A DNA stretch of 64,000 nt. Origin: a virus. The notes beneath the pieces were generated by a model. The model was not told where the DNA came from. It saw only the letters and a list, made by a program, of their open reading frames with translations, and searched no databases. Below, one piece after another: positions 58,363-64,000 of the stretch (position 1 is its first letter; each line of letters begins with the position of its first letter). The stretch lies in the IMG/VR virus record IMGVR_UViG_3300025133_009407, positions 1 to 64,000 of that record; one strand, 5' to 3'. The position numbers were made by a program, and so were the translations under genes.

Positions 58363-58799
58363 TGCATAATTCGGCGCCATGCACTACTTGCAAGGGCCGA
58401 GGAATCATAATGGTAGCAAGCTCTTGTGGTTTGTTTTACAGTCATCATGAAACTCCGATGCCATGCCCTAAGTGCGCGGATTTTATGATATCCGCAGAAA
58501 AACCACAAGTAATAAAGGAAGAAATTATGGACCAAAGAAAAACAAAGAAGTATGTAAATACAGGTTTTGAAGAAACATTAGAGGCAGTTAAAGAGCGCAG
58601 ACAGGGAATTCGAAATGCAGCCAGACAGTGGTCGCTTTTAGTTTGGCTTCTATCTGATGAATCTAGAGCTATAAGCGAAGACGCGTCAGACTTAACCCGA
58701 CAACTTATCCTTGTGGCTAGATCTAACAATTACCAAGAGATAGCCGAAATGATATCATTTGTAAAAGAATCGGCAAAAGAAGAGGATAAGAGATCGTGA
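58362..58799 (+). CDS. Zinc-knuckle protein with helical C-terminus
   Basis: The 145-residue product begins with a DnaJ-like Cys motif (CTTCKGRGIIMVAS, then MPCPKCADF) and a helical remainder (FEETLEAVKERRQGIRNAAR, SDLTRQLILVARSNNYQEIA). A second start at the internal ATG of MDQRKTKKYV, preceded by AAGGAAGAA, is possible and would give an 88-residue protein without the zinc part. Confidence 0.55.
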   Translation: MHNSAPCTTCKGRGIIMVASSCGLFYSHHETPMPCPKCADFMISAEKPQVIKEEIMDQRKTKKYVNTGFEETLEAVKERRQGIRNAARQWSLLVWLLSDESRAISEDASDLTRQLILVARSNNYQEIAEMISFVKESAKEEDKRS

Positions 58800-59197
58800 T
58801 GCTAGAGTTTGACGAAAAGGCCTTTGCTCTAGCAGAAAAAGCTATTGCATGCAAGAATTGGCGCTGGACGCCCGGAATGAAGGCTGGAGTTCCAGATAGT
58901 TGGTATCGCGCGTGTGATCAGCCGGAAACTATTTACTGGCATGGAGAGACTAATGGCGGTTGGACGACTATAGTTGAGGATAATTGGATCCCAGACTTTA
59001 GGGACGCAGCCACTTTAGGCTGTTTGTTGGAAATAGTTAGAGAAATCTCTGGCGACCCTTGGCTTTATGTTTATGTTAGGTCTAGAGCAGATGGATCGGA
59101 GTCAGAGTGGACAGGAACCCTCTGGGATGATCGTTTCTCTGCGGACAGCGAAGAAGCTGTCCTTATAAAAATGTTGGAAGCGTTGAATGAGTCGTAA
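58799..59197 (+). CDS. Trp-rich small protein of unknown function
   Basis: ATG 58799 overlaps the TGA of the gene before; GTG 58796 is the alternative. The 132-residue product has KNWRWTPGMKAGVPDSWYRA and WIPDFRDAATLGCLLEIVRE, a pattern seen in short phage proteins annotated only as hypothetical. Function unknown. Confidence 0.6.
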   Translation: MLEFDEKAFALAEKAIACKNWRWTPGMKAGVPDSWYRACDQPETIYWHGETNGGWTTIVEDNWIPDFRDAATLGCLLEIVREISGDPWLYVYVRSRADGSESEWTGTLWDDRFSADSEEAVLIKMLEALNES

Positions 59198-59211
59198 AAA
59201 AGGAATATATA

Positions 59212-59682
59212 ATGAGCAGACACACACGTAAGCCGATATCTCCAACGATGAAAAGAAAGTTTGAACGAGCCGGATGTACATTTAAGGAGCATCCAAAAGA
59301 AGAGCATTTCAAGAAAATGAGCGGTCCTGATTCGATTGGTCTTGGATCTTGTTGCTTTGGGCCAGATGACGGTTTTGTCGGAGTCGAAAGTCAAGGTGAT
59401 CACTTTAGGTGGTTAGCTAGAATGGGAATTTTTGCTCCGCTTAAGTCTGATCCTGAGCATAACTCAGCAAGCATAGGGCTTATTACTAAAGGTGAGAATT
59501 TTGGTAAGTGGGCAGGGTGGTCTCATCGAGCTGTTATGGTGTTTGGAGAGGGAGATCTCTTGTTTGAGGAAAAGTACGTCTTGACGGATGATACTTTGTG
59601 GCGTGATGCGGGCAGAGTTGTAATAAAAACAGAAGAACAGACAAAGCAAGCTGCCATTAATTTTTCAGGATATGTATCCTAG
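59212..59682 (+). CDS. Small protein of unknown function (156 residues)
   Basis: It begins with a basic region (SRHTRKPISPTMKRKFERAG), then has GLGSCCFGPDDGFVGVESQG and WSHRAVMVFGEGDLLFEEKY. No family is recognised. It starts behind AAGGAA. Confidence 0.55.
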   Translation: MSRHTRKPISPTMKRKFERAGCTFKEHPKEEHFKKMSGPDSIGLGSCCFGPDDGFVGVESQGDHFRWLARMGIFAPLKSDPEHNSASIGLITKGENFGKWAGWSHRAVMVFGEGDLLFEEKYVLTDDTLWRDAGRVVIKTEEQTKQAAINFSGYVS

Positions 59683-59690
59683 GATCTAAT

Positions 59691-60359
59691 ATGATGAATG
59701 AAAATGATTTATGTGTCCCGCCTTGGGCAGACGGATGTACTGAAGATGGACTTGAGTCGAAAAAGTATTATTGTGCATGGGGAATTTGCGAAGAGGTTGG
59801 CGAGATTTTTCTGAAGAAAGGGGATTGGGGAGCTTACTATCGCAAGCCTGATGGTTGGGAGCGCCACGGGAAATGGCTTGTCTGCAAAAAGCATTCTGCC
59901 GAAACAAAAAAGTATACAGATGCAGCACAAATAGCCCGAAGAGAACAATATAGATTAGAAAGAGAGCGTAAACAAAAAGGAGGAGACGCCCAAGCTTTAT
60001 TGATGGAGTGGGATAAGAAGAATCCATCACCCAAACTTCCAAAGTGGGCAAGCGGAAGGTGCCCCAGCGAAAGCGTGATGCACATTCGACGTGTGATATG
60101 TCGAGGATGTGGGGTTGTCGCTGAGATTGCTCGGAAAGAAAATACTCCTCCAAGACATCCATGGGAGAACAGAGCTAACTGCTGGCCTACGTGTCCAGAC
60201 TGTAAGGATAGATTGGATAAGACCTGGGGAGTAGAGTACTCTGAGTGGATGAAGTGCAGAGAGCCTTACGTTGATGCAATTCGAAAAGCAATGGGGGAAA
60301 AGGTTTCAAAGACATGGTGGAAGGAGTCGTTAAAGTCCCTCTTCGGAAAGAACAAATGA
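59691..60359 (+). CDS. Cys-rich protein with zinc-ribbon pattern (222 residues)
   Basis: The product has an early PPWADGCTEDGLESKKYYCA stretch and a basic middle. A clear two-pair Cys region follows (IRRVICRGCGVVAEIARK and CWPTCPDCKDRLDKTW), suggesting a zinc ribbon. ATG 59691 and 59694 are both possible. Function unknown; it overlaps the next gene by ATGA. Confidence 0.6.
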   Translation: MMNENDLCVPPWADGCTEDGLESKKYYCAWGICEEVGEIFLKKGDWGAYYRKPDGWERHGKWLVCKKHSAETKKYTDAAQIARREQYRLERERKQKGGDAQALLMEWDKKNPSPKLPKWASGRCPSESVMHIRRVICRGCGVVAEIARKENTPPRHPWENRANCWPTCPDCKDRLDKTWGVEYSEWMKCREPYVDAIRKAMGEKVSKTWWKESLKSLFGKNK

Positions 60360-60679
60360 AAACATTAACAGAAGTACATGAGGAAATGGAAGAGAAGGAT
60401 CGATTACGCACAGAAAAATTAGAGATGAATAGAGATATTCTTTTAAAGAAATCAGAAGAAATTCTACCACTTGATGGGAGAGAAAAACACAAAGAAATTT
60501 ATAGGAGAACTTTAAGCTCTAATGATTTTAAAAGAACTCCCAATCTGATGCTGCTAGTTGCTTGCGATAATTGCGGAACAGAGCTTATCGATAAAAGTGC
60601 TGGTTCCATAAAGGGTTATCCGCCCAAGAAGCATGTAGTTTGTGTCGGATGCGGTTTTAGTGGTTACCTGAGGGTATAA
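60356..60679 (+). CDS. Small zinc-ribbon protein
   Basis: ATG 60356 forms an ATGA overlap with the previous stop. The 107-residue product has a charged helix (VHEEMEEKDRLRTEKLEMNR), then LLVACDNCGTELIDKSAGS and VVCVGCGFSGYLRV, a four-Cys zinc ribbon. Function unknown. Confidence 0.6.
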   Translation: MKTLTEVHEEMEEKDRLRTEKLEMNRDILLKKSEEILPLDGREKHKEIYRRTLSSNDFKRTPNLMLLVACDNCGTELIDKSAGSIKGYPPKKHVVCVGCGFSGYLRV

Positions 60680-60681
60680 TA

Positions 60682-61077
60682 ATGTTTGACAAAGTAGAGT
60701 TATGGCGAACAGAAGATGAAACCGGAATCTCTGGAACAGGAAGAGTTGCTGAAGGCGTAAGGTTTAGTGATGGAAAAATTGTTTTAAGATGGATGACTGA
60801 TACTAGGTCTACATGCTTCTATGATTCCTTTTCTGATGTTATGACAATTCATGGTCATGGCGGAAAAACAAAACTAAAGGTTTGCGGAACTCCTTGGGAG
60901 CGCGGAAGAAGAGATGCCATACAAGATAACCTTGAGAACGCTCCGTTCGGATCTGTTCGCGGAACAAGATCGGAGAATCCAGTAAAAAGAAAGGACTGGG
61001 TAAAGCCTGATTGGATAGCGATGAGTGAACTCACAGCATACTTTGCAGGATATGAGGCTCAGTGTAATTCAATTTAA
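60682..61077 (+). CDS. Small protein with the ALRW/IHGHGGKT-type motif
   Basis: The 131-residue product has KIVLRWMTDTRSTCFYDSFS followed by TIHGHGGKTKL. This conserved short-protein motif appears in many phage and bacterial hypotheticals; I know no function. The remainder is basic (ERGRRDAIQDNLENAPF). Confidence 0.6.
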   Translation: MFDKVELWRTEDETGISGTGRVAEGVRFSDGKIVLRWMTDTRSTCFYDSFSDVMTIHGHGGKTKLKVCGTPWERGRRDAIQDNLENAPFGSVRGTRSENPVKRKDWVKPDWIAMSELTAYFAGYEAQCNSI

Positions 61078-61103
61078 CTCCCGATAACGTTAGAGCGGTA
61101 GTT

Positions 61104-61412
61104 ATGAAACTTCAGGAGCATCAGATAGAAGAAGCTCATGCTGCCCTTGATCGAGAGAATATTCCTCGTTGTCATCCAGATGATGAAGACACGATGATTG
61201 GGTTTACTCTAAAGAAACGAATACAATTACTGGTGAAACAGAAAGAATTAGAGAATAAAGAGAGTCTTCCCGATCTTACCGCAAAGGCTTGTGCTGAAGC
61301 TCTAAGAGAAATTGCTTCAAGATTTGATGGTGATCATTATCTTTGGCCAACCGCAGAGATCTCAAGGTGGCTGCGTGCCAAAGCAAGCTCACTTAGCCCA
61401 ATAGGAGAGTAG
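61104..61412 (+). CDS. Small helical protein of unknown function
   Basis: The 102-residue product is mostly helical (HQIEEAHAALDRENIPRCHP, TLKKRIQLLVKQKELENKES, DHYLWPTAEISRWLRAKASS). No family is recognised. The start follows a 26-base gap with no clear Shine-Dalgarno site. Confidence 0.55.
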   Translation: MKLQEHQIEEAHAALDRENIPRCHPDDEDTMIGFTLKKRIQLLVKQKELENKESLPDLTAKACAEALREIASRFDGDHYLWPTAEISRWLRAKASSLSPIGE

Positions 61413-61413
61413 C

Positions 61414-61779
61414 ATGGCATTATCAGAAAAAGAGATGAACAGAATTAAGAAGCTACTCTCAAAGCTGAAGTCCAACAATTGGGAGTCGGCAATGGAGCAG
61501 CTTTCGGATGATGCCCCAGATATGCTGAAAGAATTACTTAAGGATATTGAGTACTTACGGAAGGAGAGAGACGCTTGGGTGAAGACTTCTCTGCAGGCGA
61601 CTAGAAATACAGAATATTACAGAAGACTATGTGAAGAGGCTTCTGTTTTTCTTGGTCCCGAGGTGTTTATACAGGACGATGGAGGCATAGTTGATAGCCC
61701 ACTTCTCGCTAAAGTTCCAGAGTTAGTGGAAGCTTTGGCGGCAAAATTAAAAGCTCTAAATGAGGAGGGAGGTAAGTAA
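61414..61779 (+). CDS. Small helical/coiled-coil protein (121 residues)
   Basis: The product starts SEKEMNRIKKLLSKLKSNNW and continues in coiled-coil-like heptads. The end is LVEALAAKLKALNEEGGK. ATAGGAGAG precedes the ATG. It overlaps the next gene by one base (TAATG). Function unknown. Confidence 0.55.
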   Translation: MALSEKEMNRIKKLLSKLKSNNWESAMEQLSDDAPDMLKELLKDIEYLRKERDAWVKTSLQATRNTEYYRRLCEEASVFLGPEVFIQDDGGIVDSPLLAKVPELVEALAAKLKALNEEGGK

Positions 61780-62657
61780 TGTCTTATACAACAATAGATT
61801 CATGCAATATTTGTGGTGCGCCAATTTATGTACCAACAATCTGGCATGGAGTAATTCCCCCTCCTAGAACATATAGTTGTTTTTGCAGAACAAGCAGACA
61901 TCCTACGCAGCAGCCTCCAGCTATAGGGCCATTTGAGTGGCCATGGCCCAAGGTTCCATCGACTAATTGGACTTGCCCTAAGTGCAAGAACGTATATAAA
62001 TACATAGACTCTTGTCTTTGCGATCCAATCTTTGATGTGGAAGATCCAGATGCGATTAGATTTGATCATGAGTTTGTACATGAAGTTTGTATTCACTGTG
62101 ATTTAAGTGATGCTTGCGAGGACACAGAGTGTCCGGTTAGGCTGAGAAAGGAAGTTGCTCGTTTACATGATTATAACGAACGAGGACTAGTCTGCTCTAA
62201 GCACTGGGTTCATCCGTCAAAATGTTGCAACGGAAAATACACTGCTCACCTCATAAGCGAAAGAAGCAAAAAGAAAATTACTTATTTGGAAAATGAGCTT
62301 GCCGATTGGCGAACAGATGTAGAAGAAGTTGACGAGATATTAGAGGGAATTGAATTTAATTTTGATTTAGGATCTGACGTTTCTACTGCTGAAAATGTTA
62401 AAAGATTAATAAAAAAATATGAGGCTAGACTAAAAATTTCAAGATTCCTTTTGAGAAAGTATGTTGAACGCTCAAGTGCGGATCAAAAGTTAATCGACAA
62501 ATACGAAGCTAAGTTCTCTATTGTAAAGACTCTTGTAAAAGAAATACGCGGAACCTTTAGGCTTATAGAGTTCGGAGCTATAACTTTTACACGCGGATCA
62601 GCTATGATTCTTGGGAGTCTAGCAACAGTTGCTCTATCCGAGATAGATGAAGAATAA
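61779..62657 (+). CDS. Multi-Cys protein with central coiled coil (292 residues)
   Basis: The product has several Cys pairs (DSCNICGAPIYVP, WTCPKCKNVYKYIDSCLCD, HEVCIHCDLSDACEDTECPV) in the first 130 residues. A coiled-coil stretch and a C-terminal strand region follow. The HEVCIHC ... ECPVRLR block resembles the gene immediately downstream (HDHICKHC ... ECVVRLR), suggesting duplication of a small zinc module. Confidence 0.6.
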   Translation: MSYTTIDSCNICGAPIYVPTIWHGVIPPPRTYSCFCRTSRHPTQQPPAIGPFEWPWPKVPSTNWTCPKCKNVYKYIDSCLCDPIFDVEDPDAIRFDHEFVHEVCIHCDLSDACEDTECPVRLRKEVARLHDYNERGLVCSKHWVHPSKCCNGKYTAHLISERSKKKITYLENELADWRTDVEEVDEILEGIEFNFDLGSDVSTAENVKRLIKKYEARLKISRFLLRKYVERSSADQKLIDKYEAKFSIVKTLVKEIRGTFRLIEFGAITFTRGSAMILGSLATVALSEIDEE

Positions 62658-62875
62658 TGAAAACATACAAACACGAGTGGATCGATGAGATTGACCCGGA
62701 TTGGGGATATACACACGATCATATCTGTAAGCATTGCAAAGAAGTTAGTGCCAGAAGCTCTTATAAGCCAAGGACAGAATGTGTTGTTCGTTTGCGAGCT
62801 GCATTAAATGAAGCGGAAGCGACGATAGATCTTCTGAAGAAAACCCTAAAATATGAGATTCTAACAAATAGATAA
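62657..62875 (+). CDS. Small zinc-module protein (72 residues)
   Basis: The product has WGYTHDHICKHCKEVSARSS and PRTECVVRLRAALNEAEATI, the same Cys/His plus VRLR helix layout as part of the preceding protein. It may be a duplicate of that module. It overlaps the previous gene by one base. Confidence 0.6.
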   Translation: MKTYKHEWIDEIDPDWGYTHDHICKHCKEVSARSSYKPRTECVVRLRAALNEAEATIDLLKKTLKYEILTNR

Positions 62876-62891
62876 AAGATATTAATATCTT
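62876..62891 (+). promoter_or_regulatory. 16-base perfect palindrome before the CCA-enzyme gene
   Basis: AAGATATTAATATCTT is self-complementary and is followed by GCCTATAATATCGG and the ribosome site. It starts right after the previous stop. It may be an operator or a weak transcript-end hairpin. Its AT-richness makes chance occurrence possible. Confidence 0.35.
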
Positions 62892-62919
62892 CGCCTATAA
62901 TATCGGTAAGGAATATAAC

Positions 62920-64000
62920 ATGTTAAAAATTTCATCTAAAGATCCAGAGCAGGAAAAGGCATATGCCCTCCTTGCCTTCTTAACAACCCTCTCAGAGGCT
63001 CAGTCCGGCTTCGCAGGACCTGACGGCCTGACAGTCCACCCATCAGACCACATCTATGTGGTCGGTGGGGCGGTGAGAAACTTTCTCCTAAAAAAGCCTG
63101 TTAAAGACATTGACATTGTTATTGATGCAGTCGCCTTGAGTACAGATGGCATCAGGCGCGATGCCGAATGGCTTGCAGATATGATCGTTGCCAACTCTCC
63201 AGCAGATGCGCGCATCGAGAAGAGTGATCCGAATAACTTTGGTGTTGAACTTTTAAACGTTAAGGGCGATTGGATTGTTAACGGAGTAAACCTCAGAGGC
63301 GAAGATATTGAGATCGCTTTTGCTCGAACAGAAACGTATAAAGATGGTGGCTTTAAGCCGGATCATGTAGAGAAGGCTACGATAGAAGAAGATTCATTAA
63401 GAAGAGAGTTTACAGTAAATACTTTACTCTGGAGATTTTCTGATTTGGCAGACAAGGGCCCAAGTGAGGAAATTATCATTGATCCACTTGGAATTGGACT
63501 AAGAGATCTTAAGAATAATATCTTAGATACCCCCATGGATCCGGAGCAGACATTCAAGGACGACTCAACTCGTATGATGCGAGTCATGAAGTTCCAGTTT
63601 AAATATGGATTTGATGTAGCTCCACGAGTAACGGAAGCCTTAAAGGCTAATCCAGAATATATAAGGAATGCAGAACGCAATGTTTTAGCAGATCTGTTAA
63701 AGCACACTATCTTAAACCAAGATAGTTATATCGAAGCTTTGAACGAAATGAAAGAGAACTTAATACTCGGAGAGGTAATTAAGCTCTTAAACGAAGAAGA
63801 AGTATTCAGAACCTCAATTATGAACTGGGTTCATAGCAAAAAGGATTTGAATTTCTTATTCGTGCTTTTAGATTATGGATTCCCAATCGGTGATAAGATT
63901 TCATTCTTATCGGAAGACGAGAAGCGTACCTTTAGAGAGAATATTAAAAATCTATCAAAGGTTGATCAATACGAATACTTAAGAGGAATTAAGAGCCCTG
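62920..64000 (+). CDS. cca: CCA-adding enzyme / poly(A)-polymerase-like nucleotidyltransferase (3' end outside window)
   Basis: ATG 62920 follows GGTAAGGA. The frame is open to the window edge (360 codons). The N-terminus has YVVGGAVRNFLLKK and then KDIDIVIDAV, the GG/DxD signature of class II CCA-adding enzymes and poly(A) polymerases. EEDSLRREFTVNTLLWRFSD, IIIDPLGIGLRDLKNNILDT and DDSTRMMRVMKFQFKYGF follow (the family's RRD-like and ERxxxE-like regions). It adds CCA to tRNA 3' ends or A tails to RNA; the two cannot be told apart by motif. Confidence 0.88.
   Translation, partial: MLKISSKDPEQEKAYALLAFLTTLSEAQSGFAGPDGLTVHPSDHIYVVGGAVRNFLLKKPVKDIDIVIDAVALSTDGIRRDAEWLADMIVANSPADARIEKSDPNNFGVELLNVKGDWIVNGVNLRGEDIEIAFARTETYKDGGFKPDHVEKATIEEDSLRREFTVNTLLWRFSDLADKGPSEEIIIDPLGIGLRDLKNNILDTPMDPEQTFKDDSTRMMRVMKFQFKYGFDVAPRVTEALKANPEYIRNAERNVLADLLKHTILNQDSYIEALNEMKENLILGEVIKLLNEEEVFRTSIMNWVHSKKDLNFLFVLLDYGFPIGDKISFLSEDEKRTFRENIKNLSKVDQYEYLRGIKSP

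Noticed and set aside
1-64000. Bacterial chromosome, because of cysDN, SpoVR, PrkA, TopA and sugar genes
   Set aside because: The gene density, the overlap style, UvsW, PhoH with inteins, dUTPase, a monomeric nrdJ, free-standing homing endonucleases, a tubulin-like GTPase, two lysis enzymes and the run of tiny zinc proteins fit a large phage far better. No ribosomal, tRNA or core metabolic genes are present.
1-64000. CRISPR array, tRNA or rRNA genes
   Set aside because: No regularly spaced direct repeats and no cloverleaf-like sequence with TTCGA arm and CCA-type end were seen on reading the gaps. A tRNAscan run would be needed to be certain.

Overview
The window reads as part of a large, AT-rich, tailed-phage (jumbo-phage-like) genome rather than a bacterial chromosome. 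Genes are packed almost end to end, mostly as ATGA or TAATG overlaps. Nearly all lie on the + strand; only three (20822-21157, 50559-51326, 51972-52193) lie on the - strand. Phage-type replication and nucleotide genes (UvsW-like helicase, DnaB-like helicase with an ATPase loader, PhoH, dUTPase, class II ribonucleotide reductase, topoisomerase I), two peptidoglycan hydrolases and a tubulin/FtsZ-like GTPase are mixed with inteins and free-standing homing endonucleases. I found no rRNA, no tRNA, no CRISPR and no structural (capsid or tail) gene. Host and exact taxon cannot be read from the sequence.

Region 1 (1-22947, plus the front of the gene at 23864) is a glycan-synthesis island: about ten glycosyltransferases, an RmlB-type dTDP-glucose dehydratase, a PLP sugar aminotransferase, a NeuD/PglD-like acyltransferase, a WbqC-like protein, an epimerase, GDP-mannose 4,6-dehydratase, a mannose-isomerase-type cupin, two methyltransferases and a beta-propeller glycosidase-like protein. 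It also holds both subunits of ATP sulfurylase (cysD, cysN) and four P-loop sulfotransferases. Together these suggest that the phage makes or remodels a sulfated glycan containing amino and deoxy sugars. APS kinase (cysC) and the nucleotidyltransferases RmlA and ManC are not in the window.

Region 2 (23864-33875) has a glycosyltransferase fused in frame to a tubulin-like GTPase, an amidase endolysin, a UvsW-like helicase split by an intein, a structured RNA candidate before a GTG-start gene, an Sm/Hfq-like protein, and the helicase loader and DnaB-like helicase. Region 3 (33872-41735) is a PrkA kinase - YeaH/YhbH - SpoVR trio, interrupted by a Vsr-like homing endonuclease and with an intein inside SpoVR, followed by a diadenylate-cyclase-like (DisA_N) protein. 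Region 4 (42166-49082) has nrdJ with an intein and PIN-PhoH with two paralogous class 3 inteins. Region 5 (49087-55260) carries a LysM-SleB hydrolase, a membrane-anchored serine protease, a small HExxH metallopeptidase, dUTPase and topoisomerase I. Region 6 (55326-62875) is an HNH endonuclease followed by 17 small genes, several with Cys/His zinc-knuckle motifs. A CCA-adding-enzyme-like gene runs off the right edge.

The strongest leads are the sulfation and glycosylation island, the PrkA-YeaH-SpoVR-DisA_N block, the glycosyltransferase::tubulin fusion, the five inteins (two of class 3 in one protein) and the structured leader at 29847-30018.
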